Both the position numbers and the translations under genes were made by a program. A DNA stretch of 64,000 nucleotides from an uncultured Bacteroidaceae bacterium (GTDB lineage: Bacteria; Bacteroidota; Bacteroidia; Bacteroidales; Bacteroidaceae), in assembly GCA_905234735.1 (NCBI GenBank), contig CAJOJA010000002.1:1-64000 (forward strand). Reading direction: 5' to 3'. A model generated the notes under the pieces. That model was given only the letters and a program-made list of their open reading frames with translations. It made no database searches and was not told where the DNA came from. Below are positions 25,835 to 33,662 of this stretch, piece by piece. Each line of letters begins with the position of its first letter. Within the stretch, counting starts at the first letter, position 1.

Positions 25835-27424
25835 TTAAAAGTCACTCTTCACTTCGATGTAGTCAATGTCCGGCATCCAGGCTTTGGCATTGGAGAGGCG
25901 GATGACGTTGTCGCCCTTCTGCAGTTTTATGGGGATGCTGGTGGTTGCCGTCTTGTCCCATGCGGGACTCTTGACGGTGAGGGTCTTTATGTTCTTTCCG
26001 TTCACGCTGACGGTCATCTGTCGTTCTTCGGCCGAGGCGTAGGCAATGGTCAGCGTGCGTGCGCCGCCTTCGGGCGAGTAGACGTGCTGCCACTGCAGGT
26101 CGTTCTGTTTGCTCTGGCCCAGCCAGCAGGCTTTGTAGCCGCCGGAGAAGTTGTTGTCAGCAGTATATATGCCTGTCTTCTCGCTTTGGTTGTTGCGAAT
26201 CTCTTGGTAGTCACTGATGTAGGCCGTTTCGGCTTCGTAGCGCGTGCGTTCCAGACGCTCTTGGGCTGTGGCCTTATAGATGCGTGTGCCGTGTGCAGGA
26301 ACACTGGTCTGAAAACCGTTCTTGAAGGTGCCGAGTTCCTTCTGTTCGAAGCAGTCGCGCAGGCTGACACTGCCGTCGAGGTCAATGTCCTTGAAGAAGA
26401 CGGTTGCGAAGCGTTCGTCGTCGTTCGGATTATAGATGGCAAAGACACGCGTCAGCCCGTTCAGTTCCTCCACGTCGCGCACCAGAATGTAGCATTCGTT
26501 TGTCCGCTTCACGAGGTAGGCCTGCTGGAAGGTCTTGTCCTGATTGATGCCGATGAGGTCGGAGTTCTTCATCAATGCCAAAGGTTCGGGGCGTAGGTTG
26601 CTCATGTCGCAGCCGATGAGTAGTGGAGAGTTCATGATACACCATAGGCCGAAGTGCGTCTTGTCCTCCTCTATCGACATTGAGCGGCCTACCTCCAGCA
26701 TGTCCATGTCGTTGTAGTGTCCGGGTGTGCAATAGGCTGAAAGATAGATGTTTTCAGCCAGAATGTTGCGAACGGACTTCCAGGCGTCGTAGATGTCGCC
26801 GGTGGTGCGCCACGAGTCGGCCACGTCGGCGCTCCAGGTGCCGGGATAGGCCCAGCGGCACATGTTGTAGACGATGCCGGGCTTGCCGCAGTTCTTGATG
26901 GCGTTGGAAATCTTGGTGTACTGCTGGCGCTCGTCCAGCTTCATGTGGGCGCCGCCGCAGTAGTCGACCTTGATGAAGTCGAAGTCCCAGTCGATGAAGT
27001 AGAGCCGACAGTCCCGTTCCTCGTGTCCGGCAAAGCCTACACCGATGCCCCATGCATGACGATTGCCAGAGCCACAGGTGTTATCACCAGCGTCGCTATA
27101 GATGCCAGCCTTCAGGCCCAGTGAGTGGATGTAGTCGACCAGTGAGCGCATGCCCGAGGGAAATAGTTTGGTGTTCAGGCGCAGATTGCCGTCCTCACCG
27201 CGTCCGTCCCAGTAGCCGTCGTCGATGTTCACAAACTGGTAGCCAGCATCCTTTAGCCCTGTTCGCACCATCGCATCGGCCTGGCCCCTGATGACCTCCT
27301 CGTTGATGTTCAGTGCGAATGTGTTCCACGAACTCCAGCCCATAGTCGGCCCTTGCTGGGCATAAGAGTGAAGAGTGAAGAATGAAAAGTGAAGAATGAG
27401 AGTCACTAATACGAATCGTTTCAT
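25835..27424 (-). CDS. Secreted alpha-galactosidase (GH27) with C-terminal carbohydrate-binding-like domain
   Basis: 529 residues. The signal peptide (1-22, ending SYAQ) is partly encoded by five 7-bp repeats. The GH27 barrel runs from PTMGWSSWNTFALNI to about residue 370: NIDDGYW, the nucleophile Asp154 in FIKVDYCGG, the acid/base Asp210 in WRTTGDIYD, and GHYNDMDML. A beta-sandwich like a CBM35-type module occupies about 390-529 (YEAETAYISDYQ, DNNFSGGYKACWLGQ). It should release terminal alpha-galactose from plant galacto-oligosaccharides or galactomannan in the periplasm or outside. No SusCD or other glycoside hydrolase is adjacent. Confidence 0.93.
   Translation of the reverse strand: MKRFVLVTLILHFSFFTLHSYAQQGPTMGWSSWNTFALNINEEVIRGQADAMVRTGLKDAGYQFVNIDDGYWDGRGEDGNLRLNTKLFPSGMRSLVDYIHSLGLKAGIYSDAGDNTCGSGNRHAWGIGVGFAGHEERDCRLYFIDWDFDFIKVDYCGGAHMKLDERQQYTKISNAIKNCGKPGIVYNMCRWAYPGTWSADVADSWRTTGDIYDAWKSVRNILAENIYLSAYCTPGHYNDMDMLEVGRSMSIEEDKTHFGLWCIMNSPLLIGCDMSNLRPEPLALMKNSDLIGINQDKTFQQAYLVKRTNECYILVRDVEELNGLTRVFAIYNPNDDERFATVFFKDIDLDGSVSLRDCFEQKELGTFKNGFQTSVPAHGTRIYKATAQERLERTRYEAETAYISDYQEIRNNQSEKTGIYTADNNFSGGYKACWLGQSKQNDLQWQHVYSPEGGARTLTIAYASAEERQMTVSVNGKNIKTLTVKSPAWDKTATTSIPIKLQKGDNVIRLSNAKAWMPDIDYIEVKSDF
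27365..27399. repeat. Heptamer array inside the GH27 signal-peptide codons
   Basis: Five 7-bp units close to AGAGTGA (AGAGTGA, AGAGTGA, AGAATGA, AAAGTGA, AGAATGA on the plus strand) encode the hydrophobic core of the signal peptide. Unit number changes would shift the frame. Confidence 0.85.
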
Positions 27425-27431
27425 GGCCTAT

Positions 27432-27465
27432 AATTTTTAATTTTAATTTTTAATCTTTAATCTTT
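27432..27465. repeat. AT-rich 6-7-bp array between polA and GH27
   Basis: Units AATTTTT, AATTTT, AATTTTT, AATCTTT, AATCTTT fill most of the 41-bp gap and abut the polA stop codon. No promoter is recognisable in the gap. Confidence 0.75.
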
Positions 27466-30246
27466 TCAGTGTGCCTCCAGCCAGTTCTTGCCGAAGCCAC
27501 AGTCGGCAACAAGGGGAACGTTGAGGGAGATGGCGTTTTGCATTTCCTCCAGGACGATGGCCTCTACCCTACCCTGTTCTTCGGGCACGACGGAGAAGTT
27601 GAGTTCGTCGTGAACTTGCAGTATCATCTTGCTTTGGATACCCTCTTTCTTGAAGCGCTGGTGGATGCGAATCATGGCCACCTTGATGATGTCGGCAGCT
27701 GTACCCTGAATGGGGGCATTGATGGCATTGCGCTCGGCAAAGCCGCGAACAGTGGCGTTGTGCGAGTTGATGTCGGGCAAGTAGCGGCGACGACCGAAGA
27801 GTGTGGTGACATAACCTTGCTGGCGGGCCACTTCCTTGGACTTCTCCATGTAGTCGTGAACCTGTGGGAAGGTCTGGAAGTATCCGTCAATCAGCATCTT
27901 GGCTTCGTCGCGCGGAATATCCAGTCGCTCGGCCAGACCAAAGACGGTGATACCGTAGATGATGCCGAAGTTGGCCCGTTTGGACTTGGCGCGTTCGTCT
28001 CGGGTCACCTCGTCGATGGGTTTCTTGTATATATTGGCAGCGGTTGCGGCATGCAGGTCTTTGCCTTCGCTGAAGACGCGAATCATGTTCTCGTCCTGCG
28101 ACAGATGGGCCATCACGCGAAGTTCAATCTGGCTGTAGTCGGCAGAGAAGAACAGACAGCCAGGCTCTGGAACGAAGGCCTTGCGAATCTCCTTGCCGTC
28201 CTCACCCCGGATGGGAATGTTCTGCAGATTGGGGTCGCTGCTTGAGAGGCGGCCTGTGGCTGTTATTGTCTGGTTGAACGAGGTGTGAATGTGTCCCGTT
28301 CGGGGGTTGATAAGTTTGGGTAGGGCTTCGATGTAGGTGCCTATGAGCTTCTTCAATCCTCTGTGTTCCAGTATGTCTGCCACTATTTCGTGCTTGCTGC
28401 GCAGTTGCTGCAGCACCTCCTCCGAGGTTACGTACTGTCCCGTCTTGGTCTTTTTTGCCTTCTCCATAATCTGGAGTTTGTCGAAGAGAATCTCGCCCAC
28501 TTGTTTGGGTGAGGCGATGTTGAACGGTTCGCCTGCCAACTCGTAGATACGTCCTTCGAGTTCGTTCATGCGGTGGGTTAGGACGACTGATGTTTCCTGC
28601 AGCGAAGCGGTGTCCAGCCGCACACCGTTCATCTCCATTTCTGCTAGGACGGGCATCAATGGCATCTCAATGTTATAGAAAAGGTCTTCGCATGCGAACT
28701 TCTTCAGTTCGGCTTCCAACTTATTCTTCAAACGCAGCGTAATGTCAGCATCCTCGCAGGCATATTCGTAGACCTCTGCAGGAGTGAGGTCGCGCATCGA
28801 GCGTTGGTTCTTACCCTTTGGTCCGATGAGTTCATCGATGTGTATGGTCTGATAGCCGAGGTAAATCTCCGCCATGTAGTCCATGTTGTGGCGTAGTTCG
28901 GGCTGTATGAGGTAGTGAGCAATCATGGTGTCCCACATTGGGCCGGCCAGTTCGATGCCATAGTTGTGAAGCACTTCGAGGTCGTACTTCAGGTTCTGCC
29001 CCACTTTCAGTATCTCCTCATGCTCATAGACGGGTCGGAAGATATCGACAATCCTTTGTGCCTCGTCGCGATGGGCAGGCACAGGGACATAGAAAGCCTC
29101 GAACTCGCGGACGGCGAAACTCAGGCCCACCAGTTCTGCATCGATGGCCGATGTAGAGGTGGTTTCTGTGTCCAGACATACCGTTTTATTAGCGAGGAGA
29201 TAATCGCACAGCTTCCGCATTTCCTCCTCGCTATCGACGAGTTTATAGTCGTGTTTGATGGTCTGCAAGGTCTCGAAGCTGGTAATCTCTGCGGCCTCTG
29301 TATTCTCTGTGCCTTCTGTGCTAAACCCGAAGAGGTCGAGCTGCTGTCCGTTCTTTTTCTCTGTGGGCTCTGTCTTCTCTGTGTGCTTTGTGCGCTTCGC
29401 AAGAAGCGATCTCATCTCCAGTTCCAGGAGCAGCTTGCCCAGTTCATCTTCGTTGGGTTCCACGAGCTGCAGGGCCTCCATATCCAGTTCGATGGGTACA
29501 TCGCGCTTGATGGTTGCGAGGAAGTACGACATTCGGATGTCCTCGACGTGCTCCTCCACTTTCTCGCGAAGTTTTCCCTTAATCTCGCCTGAGCGTGCAA
29601 TCAATTGATCTATGCTGCCGAACTCATTGATGAGTTTCACAGCCGTCTTCTCCCCCACCCCGGGACAACCTGGGAAGTTGTCTGCCGAGTCGCCCATCAG
29701 AGCCAATAGGTCGACGACGGCTTGCGTCGTGGGTATGCCGTATTTCTCACAAACCTCACGAGGACCCATCGTTTCGTAGCCGCCTCCGTGACGGGGACGA
29801 TAGATGAAAACGTTGTCCCCGACCAGCTGGCCGTAGTCCTTGTCGGGTGTCAGCATGTAGGTCTCTATGCCCATCTTCCCTGCCTTGTCTGCTAACGTTC
29901 CAATCACGTCATCTGCCTCATAGCCATCTACTTGCAGGATGGGTATGCGATAGGCGCGAAGCAAATCCTTGATGATGGGCACAGCCTTGCGGATGTCCTC
30001 TGGCGTTGCCTCGCGTTGGGCCTTATAGTCGGGGAAGGCCTCGCTGCGGAAGGTTGGTCCGCTGGGGTCGAAGGCCACGCCGATGTGGGTGGGCTGCTCT
30101 TTGGTCAGCACCTCGTTGAGGGTATTCAGAAAGCCCATGATAGCTGACGTGTTCAGCCCCTTGGAGTTTATTCTCGGGTTCTTGATGAAGGCGTAGTAGG
30201 AGCGAAAAATCAGCGCGTATGCATCGAGTAGGAACAGCTTTTGCAT
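27466..30246 (-). CDS. polA: DNA polymerase I
   Basis: 926 residues from the ATG at 30246; an ATG at 30264 sits at the likely transcription start and is less likely. Three domains are present: the 5'-3' exonuclease (FLLDAYALIFRSYYAF, GDSADNFPGCPGVGEKTA); the 3'-5' exonuclease with an intact DTET motif (VCLDTETTSTSAID), so proofreading is expected; and the polymerase (SADYSQIELRVMAHLSQ, RAKSKRANFGIIYGI, QVHDELNF). It serves Okazaki-fragment maturation and repair. The linker between the nuclease domains carries TEx tripeptide repeats (TEKTEPTEK, TEGTENTEA) from in-frame 9-bp DNA repeats. Confidence 0.97.
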   Translation of the reverse strand: MQKLFLLDAYALIFRSYYAFIKNPRINSKGLNTSAIMGFLNTLNEVLTKEQPTHIGVAFDPSGPTFRSEAFPDYKAQREATPEDIRKAVPIIKDLLRAYRIPILQVDGYEADDVIGTLADKAGKMGIETYMLTPDKDYGQLVGDNVFIYRPRHGGGYETMGPREVCEKYGIPTTQAVVDLLALMGDSADNFPGCPGVGEKTAVKLINEFGSIDQLIARSGEIKGKLREKVEEHVEDIRMSYFLATIKRDVPIELDMEALQLVEPNEDELGKLLLELEMRSLLAKRTKHTEKTEPTEKKNGQQLDLFGFSTEGTENTEAAEITSFETLQTIKHDYKLVDSEEEMRKLCDYLLANKTVCLDTETTSTSAIDAELVGLSFAVREFEAFYVPVPAHRDEAQRIVDIFRPVYEHEEILKVGQNLKYDLEVLHNYGIELAGPMWDTMIAHYLIQPELRHNMDYMAEIYLGYQTIHIDELIGPKGKNQRSMRDLTPAEVYEYACEDADITLRLKNKLEAELKKFACEDLFYNIEMPLMPVLAEMEMNGVRLDTASLQETSVVLTHRMNELEGRIYELAGEPFNIASPKQVGEILFDKLQIMEKAKKTKTGQYVTSEEVLQQLRSKHEIVADILEHRGLKKLIGTYIEALPKLINPRTGHIHTSFNQTITATGRLSSSDPNLQNIPIRGEDGKEIRKAFVPEPGCLFFSADYSQIELRVMAHLSQDENMIRVFSEGKDLHAATAANIYKKPIDEVTRDERAKSKRANFGIIYGITVFGLAERLDIPRDEAKMLIDGYFQTFPQVHDYMEKSKEVARQQGYVTTLFGRRRYLPDINSHNATVRGFAERNAINAPIQGTAADIIKVAMIRIHQRFKKEGIQSKMILQVHDELNFSVVPEEQGRVEAIVLEEMQNAISLNVPLVADCGFGKNWLEAH
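29287..29394. repeat. Two 9-bp tandem arrays inside polA
   Basis: Units near CTCTGTGNN: four at 29287-29322 and four at 29359-29394 (plus strand). Being multiples of three they keep the frame and add Thr-Glu-x repeats in the inter-domain linker. Confidence 0.8.
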
Positions 30247-30268
30247 GGTATTCGTGTTATTCATTTCC

Positions 30269-30276
30269 CAAAGTTA
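30269..30276 (-). promoter_or_regulatory. polA -7 box
   Basis: TAACTTTG on the minus strand, 22 bp before the chosen polA start. It may drive the whole minus-strand run down to lrgB, although internal promoters cannot be excluded. Confidence 0.65.
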
Positions 30277-30350
30277 CAGCAAACCAAGCGAAATCGCAAA
30301 TTTATTTCCACTTTTTTATCTTTCACATTTTATCTCGTGCTGTATACAGG

Positions 30351-30455
30351 GTCTCGACGTTTCGCCTCCGCAAACGCTATACTAATGTATCGCGCGTAAG
30401 AATAGTAATGTCACGGCCCAGTCATTACTAATGCTTGAGCCCCCGACATAGTGAA
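30351..30455. repeat. 23-bp imperfect tandem array, locus E
   Basis: Three to four units of 23 bp in the gap between polA and the prenyl synthase. On the minus strand they share CATTAGTA or CATTACTA and a GC-rich centre with GTCGGGGGCTC. More diverged than the other loci. Together with the two divergent promoters it accounts for this 304-bp gap. Confidence 0.55.
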
Positions 30456-30526
30456 TTTCAATGCTAGGTTATAGTTTTTTTCGTAAAATCTAAAATGCAA
30501 GGAGGGGAAATGTGGAGAATATTTTG

Positions 30527-30534
30527 TACTTTTG
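30527..30534 (+). promoter_or_regulatory. -7 box for the polyprenyl synthase
   Basis: TACTTTTG matches TAnnTTTG, 16 bp before the start at 30551. It excludes the in-frame ATG at 30512. Confidence 0.65.
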
Positions 30535-30550
30535 CACTCGAAGAACGAAA

Positions 30551-31534
30551 ATGATGGATAAACTGAGCGAGATACGGTTGCCGATAGAGGCGGAGCTGAA
30601 GGCGTACAGAACCATGTTCGAAGCAACCTTGCAGACGCAGAACCCGTTGCTGGATATGGCGTTGCGTCATGTCATGAAGCGACAGGGGAAGATGATGCGT
30701 CCCATCCTGTTGCTGCTGGTCGCTCGGTTGACTGGAGAGGTAGACGAGGCCGTGCTGAATGCCGCTGTGGCCTTGGAACTGCTGCACACCGCCTCTCTCG
30801 TTCACGACGATGTGGTTGACGAGAGTGATCGCCGCAGGGGACAGCAGTCGCTGAACGCGCTACTCGATAACAAGGCAGCTGTCTTGGTTGGCGATTTCTT
30901 GCTTTCGAAGGCATTGTACCATTCAGCACAGACAGGGTCGAATAGGGTAGTGACGTGGGTATCCGAACTGGGTCAGACACTGTCGGACGGTGAACTTCAT
31001 CAACTCGCAAATCTTGACAAAACAGAATTCTCAGAGGAGGATTACTTCGAAGTTATCCGCAAGAAGACAGCTGTACTCTTTGAGACTTGTGTACGTGCAG
31101 GAGCTCTGCTTTCTGGGGGTGGGGAAGAGGATGTACAGTGCCTGGGGCGTTTTGGCCTTCAAGTGGGTCTGTGCTTCCAGATGCGAGATGATTTGTTTGA
31201 TTTTGACAATCAACACGATACTGGTAAACCAAATGGCAATGATATGCGCGAGGGAAAGCTCACGTTGCCCGTTATTCATGCCCTGTTGGAAACGAAGGAT
31301 GCCTCTATGGTGGCCCTGGCCATAAAGGTTCGTCGGGGTGAGGCCACAGAGGAAGAAATTGCTCGCCTGGTGCAGTTCACACACGATGAAGGTGGTATTC
31401 TATATGCTGAGAAAAAGATGTACAAAATAGGGGAGGAGTCCCTTCGTATGTTGGATTATAAGCGCGAGGCTGACGGACTCGTACTCTCATCCCTCTCTCA
31501 GTATGTACGTTTCGTTGTGGGGCGCGACTTGTAA
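30551..31534 (+). CDS. Polyprenyl diphosphate synthase
   Basis: 327 residues from the ATG at 30551 (or 30554). A trans-prenyltransferase with the first Asp-rich motif LVHDDVVDESDRRRG and second QMRDDLFDFD, plus GKMMRPILLLL for isopentenyl diphosphate binding. It chains isopentenyl units onto an allylic diphosphate; at this length it probably makes a long chain for menaquinone side chains, which the nearby fumarate reductase would use. Chain length cannot be read from sequence. Transcribed alone. Confidence 0.92.
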   Translation: MMDKLSEIRLPIEAELKAYRTMFEATLQTQNPLLDMALRHVMKRQGKMMRPILLLLVARLTGEVDEAVLNAAVALELLHTASLVHDDVVDESDRRRGQQSLNALLDNKAAVLVGDFLLSKALYHSAQTGSNRVVTWVSELGQTLSDGELHQLANLDKTEFSEEDYFEVIRKKTAVLFETCVRAGALLSGGGEEDVQCLGRFGLQVGLCFQMRDDLFDFDNQHDTGKPNGNDMREGKLTLPVIHALLETKDASMVALAIKVRRGEATEEEIARLVQFTHDEGGILYAEKKMYKIGEESLRMLDYKREADGLVLSSLSQYVRFVVGRDL

Positions 31535-31577
31535 TCTTTTTCATCGCTATACATATTCAAGCGTCATATTGTTCTAA

Positions 31578-31687
31578 CCTTCGACGGTGCATCGACCAAC
31601 TTTCGACGACGTGACGTCCGAGCCTCGACGATACGTCGACCAAGCCTTGGCGACGCGTCGACCAACTTCCAACCTCGTAACGAGTCG
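31578..31687. repeat. 22-bp imperfect tandem array, locus B
   Basis: Five units of 22 bp after the prenyl synthase gene, with repeated CGACGNNNCGTCGACC (clearest at 31622-31665). It shares the core GAGCCTCGACNATACGTCG with loci C and D. The rest of this 378-bp gap is AT-rich with only the deoC terminator. Confidence 0.75.
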
Positions 31688-31855
31688 CCTCGCGGTGCTG
31701 AAGTTTATTTTTCCTTCGATGATGGGCGTTTTGTTAATTCTTTTGCCATTTTTTGTTCTTTCTCTTCTATTTTGGAGAAAATGGATGCGCTTCATTTCGC
31801 TCCTTATATTCTATGAATCAACCTTTTATCGTTATTTTGATGCGCTGAGAATCGC

Positions 31856-31886
31856 AAAAAAAATCCGTCCTCGGGGGAAGGACGGA
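31856..31886 (-). terminator. Terminator after deoC
   Basis: Stem TCCGTCC/GGACGGA (31864-31886) followed on the minus strand by eight T. It ends the apt-uvrC-dtd-mazG-deoC run. Confidence 0.9.
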
Positions 31887-31912
31887 AATATTTAAGTCTG
31901 AGAGGGTCAAAA

Positions 31913-32848
31913 TCAGAAGAATTTCACTTCCTTGCCTTCAACCTCACTCAGAAGCAGGTTGGCCAGTCGACTGGTTCCAAGTCGCAGCCACTGATTTGTC
32001 AGCCATTGTTCGCCTAAGATTTCCTTCACAATAGTGTAGTACACGAGAGCATCGTGTACGGTATTCAGTCCGCCGGCTGGCTTGAAACCGATTTGTATGC
32101 CGGTCTTGTCGTAGTATTCCTTGATGGCTTGGCACATCACGTAGGCTGCCTCTGGAGTGGCTGCAGGTTTCTCCTTACCGGTACTTGTCTTGATGTAGTC
32201 GGCTCCGGCATACATAGCCAGGATGCTTGCCTTTTTGATATTTTCGGCGCTTCCCAGCAACCCTGTCTCCAGAATGACTTTCAGGCTGCGTTCACCGCAG
32301 ATGGCTTTCAGTTCGGAAATTTCGTCGCAAACGGTTTCGTAGTCCCCAGAGAGAAATTTTCCGACGCTCATGACCATGTCAATTTCTGTTGCGCCATCCT
32401 TCACGGCTAGTGCAGTTTCGGCAACCTTTACTTCAATGAGTGCCTGTGAAGAGGGGAAACTACCGCTCACACATGCAACCTCTACACCTTCGATTTCCAG
32501 ACTCTGACTGACTATCTTGGCAAAACAAGGATAAACGCATATCGTGGCCACATGGGGTAGGGTGGGGTAGGCCTCCTGGAACTGATTCACACGTTCCGTA
32601 AAGGCGAGTACGCTTTCGTCCGAATCGGTGGTTTTCAGGGTGGTCAGCTCGACGCTGCCCATCAGAAACTTCTTTACCTCGAGGGTGTCGTTCTCAGGAA
32701 CCTTTTCCTCGATGAGACGGGCTACTTTCTGGGCTACTTCCTCGTCGCTGATGTGGGTTTCATACTGGGCCAGTACCTGATCGTACTTGCTCATGTCTTC
32801 CATGTGGAAGTGTTCGTGGTCGTGACCACAGTTGCAATGTTCGCTCAT
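31913..32848 (-). CDS. deoC: Deoxyribose-phosphate aldolase with His/Cys-rich N-terminal extension
   Basis: 311 residues, longer than typical DeoC (220-260). The class I aldolase barrel holds the Schiff-base lysine in ADYIKTSTGK and the second lysine in IGFKPAGGLN, with VIDMVMSVG-like strand GATEIDMVMSVGKFLSGD. It cleaves 2-deoxyribose 5-phosphate into glyceraldehyde 3-phosphate and acetaldehyde in nucleoside breakdown, in the cytoplasm. The first 15 residues, MSEHCNCGHDHEHFH, look like a metal-binding tag not needed for the aldolase. It is the last gene of a closely packed run, 4 bp after the MazG-like gene. Confidence 0.94.
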   Translation of the reverse strand: MSEHCNCGHDHEHFHMEDMSKYDQVLAQYETHISDEEVAQKVARLIEEKVPENDTLEVKKFLMGSVELTTLKTTDSDESVLAFTERVNQFQEAYPTLPHVATICVYPCFAKIVSQSLEIEGVEVACVSGSFPSSQALIEVKVAETALAVKDGATEIDMVMSVGKFLSGDYETVCDEISELKAICGERSLKVILETGLLGSAENIKKASILAMYAGADYIKTSTGKEKPAATPEAAYVMCQAIKEYYDKTGIQIGFKPAGGLNTVHDALVYYTIVKEILGEQWLTNQWLRLGTSRLANLLLSEVEGKEVKFF

Positions 32849-32852
32849 AATA

Positions 32853-33197
32853 TTATTGTAGTTTAGGGTTATTTATATGCCTTGTTTTGTCTCTGTTAGT
32901 CTTTTTTTCGATACTTTTTTCTAATGCTTCGGTTAGGTCGACACCCGTTTGGTTGGCCAGACAGATAAGCACCCACAGCACGTCTGCCATCTCTTCCTGA
33001 AGTGCTTCCTTACCGTTGTCCTTGGCTCTCGGATCACTTGCTTTCCACGACTGTTCACCGTACCTGCGGGCAATTATTCGTGCCAATTCGCCGATTTCTT
33101 CGGTCAATACAGCCATATTGGTAAGCTCTGAAAAGTAGCGTACTCCATATTCCTTTATCCACGCATCTACGCGTTCCTGTACCTCTTTTATAGTCAT
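32853..33197 (-). CDS. MazG-like nucleotide pyrophosphohydrolase
   Basis: 114 residues, a single MazG-fold unit: EEIGELARIIARRYGEQ and LQEEMADVLWVLICLANQTG carry the ExxE and ExxxD metal-binding patterns (Glu in EEIGE, EEMAD). It probably hydrolyses (d)NTPs to monophosphates as housecleaning; the substrate is unknown. It is too short for two-domain MazG. It lies 3 bp after dtd and 4 bp before deoC. Confidence 0.88.
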   Translation of the reverse strand: MTIKEVQERVDAWIKEYGVRYFSELTNMAVLTEEIGELARIIARRYGEQSWKASDPRAKDNGKEALQEEMADVLWVLICLANQTGVDLTEALEKSIEKKTNRDKTRHINNPKLQ

Positions 33198-33200
33198 CTT

Positions 33201-33653
33201 TTACTCCTTATTCTTCGTGTCTATACATATAGTAACCGGCCCGTCATTAATCAGCGAAACTTGCATATCAGCCCCAAATTCACCTGTTCCTATTGGTTTT
33301 CCCAATAGATCGGCAATATGCTTACAGAATGCTTCATACAAAGGTATAGCCTTCTCTGGTCGTGCAGCACGTATGTAACTGGGACGGTTTCCTTTCTTTG
33401 TACTGGACATTAATGTGAACTGACTTACCACAATTATGTCACCTCTAGCATCCACGATACTACGGTTCATTACCCCCATTTCATCGTCGAACACGCGTAG
33501 TGCAACAATCTTACGGCAGAGCCAGTCAATGTCCTCCTGGTTGTCTGCTTCTTCTATACCCAATAGTACCAATAATCCTGTGTCTATTTGGCTCTTTATA
33601 CGCCCTTCGATACTTACGCTGGCGTTCTTAACACGTTGTATAACTACTCTCAT
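33201..33653 (-). CDS. dtd: D-aminoacyl-tRNA deacylase
   Basis: 150 residues, full length. Motifs SQFTLMSSTKKGNRPSY and the C-terminal NDGPVTICID with the Gly-Pro dipeptide that gives chiral selectivity in this family. It hydrolyses D-amino acids from mischarged tRNA in the cytoplasm. It starts 9 bp after uvrC in the same run. Confidence 0.96.
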   Translation of the reverse strand: MRVVIQRVKNASVSIEGRIKSQIDTGLLVLLGIEEADNQEDIDWLCRKIVALRVFDDEMGVMNRSIVDARGDIIVVSQFTLMSSTKKGNRPSYIRAARPEKAIPLYEAFCKHIADLLGKPIGTGEFGADMQVSLINDGPVTICIDTKNKE

Positions 33654-33662
33654 GTTGCGAAT

